Positions 1 to 7,690 of a DNA stretch of 64,000 nt are shown here, in pieces. This stretch comes from Caballeronia peredens. GTDB taxonomy: Bacteria; Pseudomonadota; Gammaproteobacteria; Burkholderiales; Burkholderiaceae. A program made the translations under genes and the position numbers. The notes beneath the pieces are model-generated. The model made no database searches and was not told the DNA's origin. It worked only from the letters and a program-made list of their open reading frames with translations. The DNA lies in assembly GCA_001544595.2 (NCBI GenBank), contig FCOH02000005.1, positions 298,496 through 362,495 on the forward strand, in the 5' to 3' direction. Position 1 is the stretch's first letter, and each line of letters starts with the position of its first letter.

Positions 1-1
1 G

Positions 2-262
2 GAGAAGCTCCGAGGATCATTGGATATCGCGCGTGATGCCGTGGCCTTTAATCACGCAACACCGACAAAGATGCAAATTGACGCACTGCTCGCATTGATC
101 GAGACGTTAATCGAGTATTTCAATATCACCGCGTTGGGCGGACACCGCGAATATCAACTCCTTGCGCCAGGTAACGAAGGGCGTGCGTGCCCTGGTCGGT
201 ACGGTATGCAAGTGGTCAAGGAGATGCGTGCGAAATTCCGACTTGGAGCGCCGTCAAAATGA
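2..262 (+). CDS. N-acetylmuramoyl-L-alanine amidase-like protein, C-terminal part (cut by window edge)
   Basis: The frame is open to the left edge, so only the last 86 or so residues are present and the true start lies outside the window. The segment GGHREYQ, followed about 12 residues later by ACPG, matches the end of the amidase_2 / T7-lysozyme fold, where a His in a GHR motif and a Cys of a CPG motif bind zinc. Such enzymes cleave the amide bond between MurNAc and the stem peptide. The stop lies a few bases inside the tail of the converging gene at 254-577. Base composition here is more AT-rich than the rest of the window and an integrase relic lies 1 kb away, so a prophage endolysin is plausible; a host amidase cannot be excluded. 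Confidence 0.6.
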   Translation, partial: EKLRGSLDIARDAVAFNHATPTKMQIDALLALIETLIEYFNITALGGHREYQLLAPGNEGRACPGRYGMQVVKEMRAKFRLGAPSK

Positions 263-577
263 AAGTACCCAATCAAGTTGCTGGTTAATGATATATGTAT
301 GGTGTTCCAGGTGGCTTTGAATTAACTGACAACGTTGCGAATCTGAGTCTTGGCCTTTAACTTGCAAACCCATTTTTCGCTCGACAGAGCCAAGCCATTC
401 GCTGCTACCGGGGTCCGGCCCATGTCCCTCACCATCGGTTATATCGAAATAGTAATGGGACAAATACGAAAACCATTGCGATGTGCATGGCGGGGCTAAA
501 GGTGCGTGTGGAAGATCGGTCGTGATGAAAAGCCAGGTAAGAACCGTGATTGCACTGAGACCGGCGAGAATTCTCAT
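254..577 (-). CDS. Small secreted or membrane-anchored hypothetical protein
   Basis: A 107-residue frame begins with a hydrophobic segment (residues 1-25, MRILAGLSAITVLTWLF) that looks like a signal peptide or anchor, followed by a Pro-rich stretch. The rest is polar with a GEGHGPDPGSSEWL segment and two Cys (residues 32 and 84). AAGG lies five bases before the ATG. I do not recognise the family. It converges on the amidase-like gene, overlapping its end by 9 bases, and its start is only 9 bases from the start of the divergent gene at 587, so each promoter would have to lie within the other gene. That crowding lowers confidence, although the signal-like N-terminus argues that the frame is real. 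Codon use is AT-richer than in genes after 1600. Confidence 0.45.
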   Translation of the reverse strand: MRILAGLSAITVLTWLFITTDLPHAPLAPPCTSQWFSYLSHYYFDITDGEGHGPDPGSSEWLGSVERKMGLQVKGQDSDSQRCQLIQSHLEHHTYIINQQLDWVLSF

Positions 578-586
578 TTGAGCCTT

Positions 587-1132
587 ATGAAAATCGTTTT
601 AAGTATATGGTTGCTTCTAAGTGTGGCGCTGGCTTCGATTGGACTGCTGATCCGTCCGTGCCCTGCAGATGTCGCCGTTGTGCTGGGTAACACCGTTTAT
701 CGGAATGGTAACCCGTCACTAAGACTGGCGGCAAGGCTCAACCGCGCTTTACAGTGTTATGAGCAGCGTCAATGCGCGGTAATCTTCGTTAGCGGCGGTA
801 TCGATTCTTTAGGTACAAATGAAGGGACATCGATGCAGGCTTGGCTGGTTCGACGGGGAATACCACTGAAGGATGTTGTCGTGGATGCGTCGGGAAAAGA
901 CACTTGGGCCACAGCGTTTCATGTAAGCGAGTTCATGCGAAATCGCGGATTTAAGAAAGCGATCGTCGTGACCCAGTATTTCCATTTGCCCAGAGCGATG
1001 TTGGCTCTCAGACGCTTCGGCATTGTCGAGGTCAGTGGCGCATATCCGCAATTCTGGGAATTCCGCGATTTTTACTCTACAGCGCGGGAAGTCCCAGCTT
1101 TTCTCTGGTATGCCGTGCGCCCCGTCAAGTGA
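587..1132 (+). CDS. SanA/YdcF-family (DUF218) membrane-anchored protein
   Basis: The product has 181 residues. An N-terminal hydrophobic segment (residues 1-20) is followed by a DUF218 fold: DVAVVLGN early on, a central VSGG turn, DTWATA in the place of the usual ENA motif, and VVTQYFHLPRAML near the end. Relatives include E. coli SanA and YdcF and proteins linked to envelope integrity; the biochemical activity of the family is poorly defined. The ATG at 587 is preferred over an upstream in-frame start at 506 because the hydrophobic segment then lies at the N-terminus; only a weak GAG precedes it. The gene sits in the AT-richer island with the amidase tail and the integrase relic, so it may have arrived by transfer. 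Confidence 0.75.
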   Translation: MKIVLSIWLLLSVALASIGLLIRPCPADVAVVLGNTVYRNGNPSLRLAARLNRALQCYEQRQCAVIFVSGGIDSLGTNEGTSMQAWLVRRGIPLKDVVVDASGKDTWATAFHVSEFMRNRGFKKAIVVTQYFHLPRAMLALRRFGIVEVSGAYPQFWEFRDFYSTAREVPAFLWYAVRPVK

Positions 1133-1149
1133 TGCTTCGCCCCGTGTCA

Positions 1150-1308
1150 CGGAGAGCATGGCCGCCCACGCTTTCCATTAACTGGCGGCGATGCTTAAGC
1201 AGGTCCGCGCGTTGATAGGCTGCCTTAATCTTGCCCGACAAGATAACCGCTCTCGCTTGCCCAATCGCAGAAACTGCTTTGAGAACCATGCGGTATAGCG
1301 ATGCGTCC
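1150..1308 (-). pseudogene. Decayed tyrosine integrase, C-terminal remnant
   Basis: No intact frame exists, but three minus-strand segments line up with the C-terminal end of P4-type tyrosine integrases. At 1308-1240 one frame reads PHGSQSSFCDWASESGY, close to the usual HGFRSSFRDWA-E box; the catalytic Arg of HxxR is Gln here. At about 1232-1170 a second frame reads KAAYQRADLLKHRRQLMES, the usual tail after the active-site region. From 1168 a third frame continues WAAML. The part between the first two (normally EVAEMALAH plus spacer) is missing. At least two frameshifts, one deletion and a lost catalytic residue make this a clear relic of a mobile element. Confidence 0.75.
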
Positions 1309-1333
1309 GGACTCCTTCCGCCAGCGTAGTAAG

Positions 1334-1370
1334 AAAAGCCCCGCAAGGCTAAAAACTTGCGGGGCTTTTT
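1334..1370. terminator. Bidirectional intrinsic terminator
   Basis: A 14-bp inverted repeat (AAAAGCCCCGCAAG at 1334-1347, complement at 1356-1369) encloses an 8-base loop and has A-runs on the left and T-runs on the right, so it can stop transcription from either side. From here to 1655 I see no gene: minus-strand frames across 1380-1626 show no recognisable family. Confidence 0.85.
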
Positions 1371-1655
1371 GTTTTCCGTGTCCTGGACGGCAACGATCGA
1401 TCAACCGCCCGCGCACTCGTTCGGCATCCTGCATAAGCAAACGGCCCCCCAGCGTCAATTTATGACGAACGCCGCCGCGCTTTAAGACTTTGCCCAATTT
1501 CTTCGAAGCCTTCCGATAACTAACCTCGCGGTTTGCTTGCCAATGAGCAAGCAAACCCAACGCAACGCAAGTATTTGCGCCTCGATCGAGAACGCTCGGC
1601 GAGATGCGTTGCCGCAAAACAGGCAAATGCCAATCTCACGGTTATCAATTCAAAC

Positions 1656-2207
1656 ATGGCAGGTTTCAAGAAAGTCTTCGTGCCGCTGTTCGCTTCGCTG
1701 CTCTGCGTCGCGCAGGCTCACTCCGAAGTCACGGATCAGAGCGCGCTCAAATTGCTCGGCGTCTACGGGCCGCACAGCGAGTTCGCCGGCCCGTATGTCG
1801 GCGCGAAGTTCGGCGTGAACGCATCGGACATCACCGGGCCGAACGCTCGCTCGTCGCACACGACGTGGTTCCCGGGCATCGTCGCCGGCGTGAACTACGA
1901 CATCGCCCCCATGGTGGTCGGCATCGAAGGCTTCGCGGATTTCCACGGCGGCTCGACGACCCGCGACGACGGCGGTTTCGACGTCAAACTCGGCGTGCCG
2001 GTGAACGGCAACATCATGCCGTACGCGCGCGTCGGCTTCACCGGCTTCTGGCCGGACACGCGCCTGCACTACGGCGGCGGCGTCGAGTACAAGTTCGCGA
2101 AGAACTGGAGCGTGGCGGGCGAATACACCGGCGATGTATCGAGCTACCAGGGCGGCCATCGTCACAACAACAGCCTGACCGCCGGCGTGCACTACTACTT
2201 CTTCTGA
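1656..2207 (+). CDS. Outer-membrane beta-barrel protein
   Basis: The 183-residue product has a signal peptide (MAGFKKVFVPLFASLLCVAQAHS, cleavage likely after AHA or AHS). The mature part shows short alternating strands rich in Gly and aromatic residues (GPYVGAKFG, GIVAGVNYD, VGIEGFADF, MPYARVGFTG, YGGGVEYKF, WSVAGEYTG) and ends in TAGVHYYFF, with the terminal Phe typical of barrels inserted by the BAM machinery. This fits the small OmpA-like / OMP_b-brl class with eight strands. The ATG at 1656 is chosen because it starts the signal peptide; the frame is open upstream to 1533, but that part is unlike a protein N-terminus. No strong ribosome-binding site is visible. Ligand and role are unknown. 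Confidence 0.8.
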   Translation: MAGFKKVFVPLFASLLCVAQAHSEVTDQSALKLLGVYGPHSEFAGPYVGAKFGVNASDITGPNARSSHTTWFPGIVAGVNYDIAPMVVGIEGFADFHGGSTTRDDGGFDVKLGVPVNGNIMPYARVGFTGFWPDTRLHYGGGVEYKFAKNWSVAGEYTGDVSSYQGGHRHNNSLTAGVHYYFF

Positions 2208-2277
2208 TTGGTCTTCAGCCGATGCGCGCGCGTTTTCGACGCCCGCGCATCGTGCTTGCCTGAGCGTTACGGCCGTT

Positions 2278-3036
2278 TCACTTGCCCGACGCGATCCGAT
2301 CCTGAATATGCTTCGCCCGCGTCGGCGACGACGGATGCGACGCAAGCAGGCTCGATTGGCCGCCGTCGATCGACGCGAGCTTCTGGAACGCGGTCACGAG
2401 TCCGGCCGGGCTGTATCCCTTCTTCTTCTGCATGTCGAACGAATAATCGTCGGCGGCGCTTTCCTGCGACTGCGAGAACTGCGCGTTGACGAACTTTTCG
2501 GTCAGATCGCCGAGCTGCGAGCCGGAAATGCTCGCGATCATGCCCGATCCCGACGACACCACCGAGCGCGCCGCGGACGTCGCATACGCGACCTGCATCG
2601 CCTTTTTCGTGTGACCGAGCGCGACGTGTCCCATTTCGTGGCCGACGACGCCGCGCACTTCGTCATCGTTCATCAGATCCATGAGGCCGCTGTAGACGCG
2701 CACGCAGCCGTTGGCCATCGCCCACGCGTTGACGTCCTTCGTCACATAGACCTTGTAGTTGACCGGTACGCCGTTGATGTTGTCGCCGAGCTGCTTCGAA
2801 ATCTTGTTCAGGCGCTGCGTGTACGGGCTCGACGCGGGCGCGATCTTGTTTTCGCTATCCATCTGCGCGCACGATTTGTCGGAGAGTGTGCGCACGTCGC
2901 TGTCGCTCAGCATCAGCGCCTGCGAGGCAAGCTGGCCGGATTGAGCGAGCGAATCCGGATTAAGGCTGCTGATGCTGCTGCACGAAGCGAGTGCTGCCAC
3001 AGCCGATGCCGCGACGCTCAGGCGAAAAATCCTCAT
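2278..3036 (-). CDS. M48-family metalloprotease lipoprotein
   Basis: The 252-residue product carries a lipoprotein signal with lipobox LASC (Cys19), so it is expected to be lipid-anchored on the periplasmic face. The zinc site HEMGH is at residues 133-137 and the third ligand lies in QESAADDY (Glu192), the arrangement of single-domain M48 peptidases such as E. coli LoiP (YggG) and the BepA protease domain. These degrade misfolded or immature outer-membrane proteins. The frame is open further upstream to 3141, but the ATG at 3036 starts the signal peptide. It converges on the barrel-protein gene at 1656-2207; any functional link between them is only inferred from proximity. Confidence 0.88.
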   Translation of the reverse strand: MRIFRLSVAASAVAALASCSSISSLNPDSLAQSGQLASQALMLSDSDVRTLSDKSCAQMDSENKIAPASSPYTQRLNKISKQLGDNINGVPVNYKVYVTKDVNAWAMANGCVRVYSGLMDLMNDDEVRGVVGHEMGHVALGHTKKAMQVAYATSAARSVVSSGSGMIASISGSQLGDLTEKFVNAQFSQSQESAADDYSFDMQKKKGYSPAGLVTAFQKLASIDGGQSSLLASHPSSPTRAKHIQDRIASGK

Positions 3037-3243
3037 GATTGTCTTCTCTATGTGTTGTGGTTTTCGATCCGCGTCGATCCGCGACGACGCGGGGCCAAGC
3101 GGACCGACGGAATGCTCGATGGGGATCGACCAATCCGCCATCCGAAAATTCCGATTTTCCTTACAAAACCTGACAACGGGAAGACAACAACGCGAATCAG
3201 TCGCGCACGCAAAGCGAATCAGTGCTGCAACCGGTGCTCTGAA

Positions 3244-4188
3244 TCAGCGCTGGCGAAGGCGGGCGGCGCGCACGCGGGCCGCGACCGACGCGGCGGGCGA
3301 GGCGTCCATCGCGATCGCGGCGGCGTCCGGCAGGGCGTCGGCGGCGAGTTGCGCGAGCGTCTGGCCGGGCGGCATTTCGACGAAGACGTTCGCGCCGAGT
3401 TCGGACAGCGCGATGGTCGAATCGTGCCAGCGCACGGGATAGCGCAGATTGGTGGCGAGATCTTCGCGGATGGCGTCGGCGCGCCGCAACACGCGCGCGC
3501 CGCGGTTGCCGACGTACGGAATGCGCGGATCGTCGATGCGTACGTCGCGCGCCGCGTCGGCGAGACGTGTGGCCGCGCCATCCAGCAGCACGCAATGCGA
3601 CGGCACGCTCACCGCGAGCCGTTCGGCCTTGCGCGCGCCGCGCGACAGCGCGATGTCGCGGACCTTCGCGAGCGCGGCGTCGCTGCCCGACACGACGATC
3701 TGGCGCGGCGCGTTCAGATTGCCGATGTAGGCATCGACGCCGCTGTCGGCCTTGGCATCGGCAATGGCGCGCGCGATTTCACGCTCGTTCAGCCCGAGCA
3801 CGGCCAGCATGCCGTAGCCGTGCGGACAGGCGTCCTGCATCAGTTGCGCCCGCAGGCGCACCAGTTTCAGCGCATCGGCGAAGGCGAGCGCGCCGCCGAC
3901 GACCGCCGCGCCATACGCGCCGACCGACAATCCCGCCACCGCTTCGGGCTCGATGCCTTCCTGCGCGAGCGCGCGCGCCGCCGCGACGCCCGCGACGACG
4001 AGCGTCACCTGCACGGCGACAGTCGAGGCGAGCGCGGCCGCACTGTCGAGGGCGCGTACGTCTTCGCCGAGCACAGCGGACGCTTCGTCGAGCGTGCGGC
4101 CGATCGACGGATGCGGCGTCGCGCCGCCCAGCCGGTGCAGGAAACCCGGCGTCTGCGCGCCCTGTCCGGGAAAGAGATACGCGATCAT
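3244..4188 (-). CDS. mdcH: Malonate decarboxylase, malonyl-CoA:ACP transacylase subunit
   Basis: The 314-residue product has the FabD-type acyltransferase fold: FPGQGAQ at residues 6-12, nucleophile Ser88 in GLSVG, and catalytic His198 in VPSHC. MdcH moves a malonyl group from malonyl-CoA onto the thiol of the MdcC prosthetic group, which starts the decarboxylase cycle. It is the last gene of the mdc operon; its ATG (4188-4186) overlaps the stop of mdcG (4187-4185), the same four-base coupling seen across the cluster. No clear intrinsic terminator is visible in the 207 bases before the M48 gene. Confidence 0.93.
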   Translation of the reverse strand: MIAYLFPGQGAQTPGFLHRLGGATPHPSIGRTLDEASAVLGEDVRALDSAAALASTVAVQVTLVVAGVAAARALAQEGIEPEAVAGLSVGAYGAAVVGGALAFADALKLVRLRAQLMQDACPHGYGMLAVLGLNEREIARAIADAKADSGVDAYIGNLNAPRQIVVSGSDAALAKVRDIALSRGARKAERLAVSVPSHCVLLDGAATRLADAARDVRIDDPRIPYVGNRGARVLRRADAIREDLATNLRYPVRWHDSTIALSELGANVFVEMPPGQTLAQLAADALPDAAAIAMDASPAASVAARVRAARLRQR

Positions 4189-4823
4189 GCGGCCGCCCAC
4201 GGATCGGCGACGAGGCGCGGGCCATCGGCGTGACGCAGCATCACGCGCAGACCCGTTCGCGCGAATTCGGCGAGCGCGAACGCGGCCGCGGGCGTTTCGA
4301 TCTGCACGTCGATGCGCGTGCCCGCGCGCTGTGCGGCGTGCGAGAGCGCGTCGAAGAGCGCGGTGGCGTCCGTGCGGGGCAAGGGCGCCGGTGCCCGCAC
4401 GACGATGTCGAGATCGCTCGCGGACGTGATCGTCGGCATTGCGCTGGCGAGTTCGAAGCCCGCGCTGCCCGCCGGACCCCAGTCGAGGCCGCACTCGCCG
4501 ACGATCGCCGCCACCTCGCGCAGCAGCGCGAACGCGGGCAGCGCGCGGCGCGCGGGATCGGGTTCGCGGCCGCGCAGATCTTCGGGCGCGAAGCGCGCGT
4601 CGATCCAGTGCGGCTCGAGCCACGCGCCGAATCGTTCATGGCGCGCCGCGCCGCGCACACCGACCGCGATCGCGGCGCCCGCGCGGGGCGATCGCCGCAC
4701 GACCACGAACGGTGCACGCGCGAGCGCCGCCGCGACCCAGCCGGGCGCATCCGCGAACGGCGGGGCGCCGGGCGCGAGACGCAACAAATCGTGAGGACGC
4801 GGCTCGTGCGGCTCGTGCGGCAT
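4185..4823 (-). CDS. mdcG: Phosphoribosyl-dephospho-CoA transferase (holo-MdcC synthase)
   Basis: The 212-residue product matches MdcG, which transfers the 2'-(5''-phosphoribosyl)-3'-dephospho-CoA group onto the serine of the MdcC carrier protein, turning apo- into holo-enzyme. The N-terminal half contains PHDLLRL and a Trp/Ile-Asp strand (PHWIDARFAPEDLRG); the C-terminal half has a nucleotidyltransferase-like SDLDIVV with paired acidic residues and a second acidic strand, TRIDVQIE. The start overlaps the mdcE stop by one base (TGATG), and an ATGA joins it to mdcH. The GC content is very high. Confidence 0.9.
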   Translation of the reverse strand: MPHEPHEPRPHDLLRLAPGAPPFADAPGWVAAALARAPFVVVRRSPRAGAAIAVGVRGAARHERFGAWLEPHWIDARFAPEDLRGREPDPARRALPAFALLREVAAIVGECGLDWGPAGSAGFELASAMPTITSASDLDIVVRAPAPLPRTDATALFDALSHAAQRAGTRIDVQIETPAAAFALAEFARTGLRVMLRHADGPRLVADPWAAA

Positions 4824-5638
4824 CACGCGCTCCACTGCTCGCGCATGCGCCGGCGCACTTCGACCGACGCGGCGCGCGTGCGCTGCGCATCGGCGGAAGC
4901 GAGCCGGTTCGACAGATCGCGCGGGCCGTTGCGTGCATCCGCGACCGCGGCGGCAAGCGAGGCCCGCACGCGCTCGATGTCGGCGGAAGAGGGCGCATCG
5001 GCATCCACGCCTTCGATCAGTTCGTGCAGCAGCCCGAGCTTCGCGTACGCGCTCATCTTGTAGGACATCGGCAGGACCGTGTCGCCGAGCGCGTCGAGGC
5101 TGTCGACGCTGCGCCGCGTGACGCGCGCGGCCGCTTCCTTGCCCATCGCATGAACGGCGGTGCCGGGCGCGTCGAGCGCGACGATGCGGTTCGCCTGATA
5201 ACCGTGCGCGAGATACGCGCCCGACATCGCCGGCCCGACGATCAGCGCGATCACCGGATGTCCCGCCAGCCGCGCGCTCGCGTAGGCATCGACGGCGGCG
5301 GCGCACGCGAGATGAACGCCGAGCAGTTCTTCGCGCCGTCCGTACGCCTGACTCTTCACGTCGACCACGGCGACGATCGGGCGCTTCACGCCGGCATCGC
5401 GGTCGGCGTCGAGCACTTCGCGCACGGCGCGCGCGAGCAGCCAGCCCTGTTCGAGTCCGACGACGTTATCGGTCGCGCGCGGGAAGCGGTTCTGCGGATC
5501 GGGGACCACGGCGAAAAAGCGCGCGGTCTCGTCGCCCACGCGGCCGTCGCGGGCGCGGATCGGGCCGCTTTCGGCCTGCACGGATGCGGATGTCAGCGCG
5601 TCGAGCCAGCGCGCGCCGCGGGAAAGCTGCTCAGTCAT
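4823..5638 (-). CDS. mdcE: Malonate decarboxylase gamma subunit
   Basis: The 271-residue product is the biotin-independent malonate decarboxylase gamma subunit, a carboxyltransferase-fold (crotonase-like) protein that pairs with MdcD. Visible features are VVDVKSQAYGRREELLG, the glycine-rich VGPAMSGAYLAHGYQA stretch that forms an oxyanion pocket in the fold, and a helical C-terminus. MdcD and MdcE together decarboxylate malonyl-S-MdcC to acetyl-S-MdcC. The ATG at 5638 overlaps the mdcD stop (ATGA); an upstream in-frame ATG at 5650 is less likely because it would extend into mdcD without a ribosome-binding site. Confidence 0.93.
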   Translation of the reverse strand: MTEQLSRGARWLDALTSASVQAESGPIRARDGRVGDETARFFAVVPDPQNRFPRATDNVVGLEQGWLLARAVREVLDADRDAGVKRPIVAVVDVKSQAYGRREELLGVHLACAAAVDAYASARLAGHPVIALIVGPAMSGAYLAHGYQANRIVALDAPGTAVHAMGKEAAARVTRRSVDSLDALGDTVLPMSYKMSAYAKLGLLHELIEGVDADAPSSADIERVRASLAAAVADARNGPRDLSNRLASADAQRTRAASVEVRRRMREQWSA

Positions 5639-6477
5639 GATGTGCCCCACAAGTTGCGCAGTGTGTCGGGATCGATGGCGCCGGGATCGACGCCCGCCAG
5701 ACGCGCGATGAAACCATCGACGTCCTCGGTGCGATGCTGCTGCGGCACGCCGCGTTCGAAGGCGGCGAGCACGGCGGCGCGCACCTGATCGGTGTCGTCT
5801 TCGACGAGCGCGTCCGCGAGACCGACCGCGACGCGTTCCTCGCCGCCGATCATCGACCAGATGAGGCGCCGGTCGCCCGAATCGAGTTCCTCGATGCCCG
5901 CTTCCTGCTCGATCACTTCCGGCCCGTTCATGCCGAGCCGCGCCTGGCGCGTCATCACGAGTTCGCTGCAGAGCGCGGCCGCGAGCGACATGCCGCCGAA
6001 GCAGCCGACCATGCCGCCGATCACGCCGACCACCGGCACATGACGCCGCAGCGCCATGATCGCCGCCTGGATCTCGGCGATGGCCGCGAGCCCGAGGTTC
6101 GCTTCCTGCAGCCGCACGCCGCCGGTTTCGAACAGCACGACAGGGCGGATGGCGCGTCGGGCTTCGAACTCGCCCAGCGCCATTTCGAGCGCCGCGGCGA
6201 TCTTCGCGCCCGATACTTCGCCGATGCTGCCGCCCTGAAACGCCGGCTCGATCGCGGCGATGACCGCCGGCTCGCCGGCAAGCAGGCCGCGCGCGATCAC
6301 GACGCCGTCGTCGGCCTGGCAGACAACGTCCTGCATCGCGAGCCAGGGCGATTCGAGCCGGTCGAACGGCCCGAGCAGTTCGCGGAACGTGCCGCGATCG
6401 AGCAGCGCCTGGGCGCGTTCGCGCGCGCTGAGCTCGATGAAGCTGTGGCGCGCGAGGAAAGTGTCGTGCGCGTTCAT
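5635..6477 (-). CDS. mdcD: Malonate decarboxylase beta subunit
   Basis: The 280-residue product is the beta subunit of the acetyl-S-ACP:malonate decarboxylase and a partner of MdcE. It has the acyl-CoA carboxyltransferase fold: residues about 70-110 (GEPAVIAAIEPAFQGGSIGE) form the CoA-side strand and helix, and the run GVIGGMVGCFGGMSLAAALC is the glycine-rich oxyanion region. The NGPEVIEQEAG segment is typical of acetyl-CoA carboxylase beta-like proteins. Start and stop overlap mdcC and mdcE by four bases each, so the subunits are translationally coupled, which suits a fixed complex stoichiometry. Confidence 0.93.
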   Translation of the reverse strand: MNAHDTFLARHSFIELSARERAQALLDRGTFRELLGPFDRLESPWLAMQDVVCQADDGVVIARGLLAGEPAVIAAIEPAFQGGSIGEVSGAKIAAALEMALGEFEARRAIRPVVLFETGGVRLQEANLGLAAIAEIQAAIMALRRHVPVVGVIGGMVGCFGGMSLAAALCSELVMTRQARLGMNGPEVIEQEAGIEELDSGDRRLIWSMIGGEERVAVGLADALVEDDTDQVRAAVLAAFERGVPQQHRTEDVDGFIARLAGVDPGAIDPDTLRNLWGTS

Positions 6478-6776
6478 GGCGTGTCTCCTTCGCTGGCTTC
6501 CACCGCTTCGTTCAGGCGCAGCATGACGACGCCCGGTGTCGCGCCGAAGTCGTTGACCTCGATTTTCGCCGCGCCGTCGTAGCGCTGAAAGAAGCGGTCG
6601 AGCACGCTCTTCCAGACGTGCCCGTAACCATCGACGCTCGTGCGGATCACCACTTCCGCGTGCGCGCCGGGCGACGGCGAGAGCAGCACTTCGAGATCGC
6701 CCGAGCCGACGACGCCCACGTGCGCGGGGCGCGTGACGGGCCGTGTGGCGGGATATTCGTATCGCATGTTTTCCAT
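6474..6776 (-). CDS. mdcC: Malonate decarboxylase acyl carrier protein (delta subunit)
   Basis: The 100-residue product is the dedicated acyl carrier protein of the complex. Ser25 in VVGSGDLEVL is the expected attachment site of the phosphoribosyl-dephospho-CoA arm made by MdcB and attached by MdcG. The rest fits the family (TSVDGYGHVWKSVLDRFF). The start at 6776 (MENMRYEYP) places the serine at the same number as in described family members; the next Met, three residues on, is possible. The stop overlaps the mdcD start. Confidence 0.92.
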   Translation of the reverse strand: MENMRYEYPATRPVTRPAHVGVVGSGDLEVLLSPSPGAHAEVVIRTSVDGYGHVWKSVLDRFFQRYDGAAKIEVNDFGATPGVVMLRLNEAVEASEGDTP

Positions 6777-6809
6777 GGTTCGTTCCTCTGCAATGCGTGT
6801 CGTGCGTTC

Positions 6810-7685
6810 TCAGGGCAGGCGCCTGAGACTGTCGAGAAAAAGGGTCGCCGCGAGCAGGTCGGCCGCGCCGCCGGGCGACGCGTTCAGCGCCAGCAATTCG
6901 GCGTCGAGTCGCGCGAGCGCCGCGCGGCCATCGGTCGTGCTCACGCCGCCGCGATCGATCACGTCGCGCGCGCCGCGCTGTGCCGCATCGAGCGCGTCGA
7001 GGCCGCCGCGATGCAGCAGGCACGTGTCGTCGAGCGACGCGATGATCGCGATGAGCGCGTCGAGCCGCGCGTCGGCTTCGGCGAGGCCGTGTGCGCGCGC
7101 ATCGTCGAGCGCCGGAAGGCCTATGCGCCGTGCGTGCGGAAAGCCGTCGCGCGCCTCGCCGCGTGCACCTGCCACGCGAAACCGTTGCGTCACGCGCGCG
7201 CCGTGACTCGTCGTGGCCGAGGCAGGCGCGTAGCGGTCTTCATGACGCGCGATCGCCGCCGCCGACGCGCAGATCGCGTCGCTGTCGCCGGGCGCGTGCA
7301 TCGCGGCGCCCGCGCACAGCAGGCCGACGATCCAGATCGCGCCGCGATGCGCGTTGCTGCCGTCGGTTGCGCGCATCATCGCGGCTTCGCCTTCGCGGCC
7401 GATGCGCGCCAGTTGCTCGCGCAACGCCTGCGACGGCGGCGCACTCGACGCCGCGCGCGCGATCGCGAAAAAGGTCGGTTGCAGCGCACGCGCCGAACGC
7501 AGCATCGTGTCCAGATCGAGATCGCGATGCGCGCCGCTGCCGCGTTGATCGACGAGCGCGGGCTTCGGGCTGAGACGCGCTTCGTCGATCAGCGCATCGA
7601 CCGCGCATTGGGCGATGAGCGCGGGCGACGCCGTGCACGCGGCATCCGCGGCGTCACGCAGCGCAGGAGAAAGGGCGGGACGCAT
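6810..7685 (-). CDS. mdcB: Triphosphoribosyl-dephospho-CoA synthase
   Basis: The 291-residue product belongs to the CitG/MdcB family, which condenses ATP with 3-dephospho-CoA to form the 2'-(5''-triphosphoribosyl)-3'-dephospho-CoA precursor of the MdcC arm, releasing adenine. Recognisable parts are the N-terminal helical segment, a PKPALVDQRGSGAHRDLDL motif, GSNAHRGAIW and DTCLLHRGG. The start ATG at 7685 lies five bases after the mdcA stop. The gene is 33 bases upstream of mdcC, the largest gap in the operon. Confidence 0.93.
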   Translation of the reverse strand: MRPALSPALRDAADAACTASPALIAQCAVDALIDEARLSPKPALVDQRGSGAHRDLDLDTMLRSARALQPTFFAIARAASSAPPSQALREQLARIGREGEAAMMRATDGSNAHRGAIWIVGLLCAGAAMHAPGDSDAICASAAAIARHEDRYAPASATTSHGARVTQRFRVAGARGEARDGFPHARRIGLPALDDARAHGLAEADARLDALIAIIASLDDTCLLHRGGLDALDAAQRGARDVIDRGGVSTTDGRAALARLDAELLALNASPGGAADLLAATLFLDSLRRLP

Positions 7686-7690
7686 TGCGC

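Noticed and set aside
1225..1626. 133-codon minus-strand frame as an intact gene
   Set aside because: Only its last 27 codons resemble anything (the integrase relic); the rest spans a terminator and has no family likeness.
3037..3243. Possible terminator or small gene between the M48 gene and mdcH
   Set aside because: No stem with T-run and no coding pattern could be found; the mdc transcript end remains undefined.
2308..4233. Long plus-strand frame (641 codons) opposite the M48 and mdcH genes
   Set aside because: It is Arg/Ala-rich with no domain pattern and no ribosome-binding site; the minus-strand genes carry clear motifs. High GC removes stop codons in the antisense frames.
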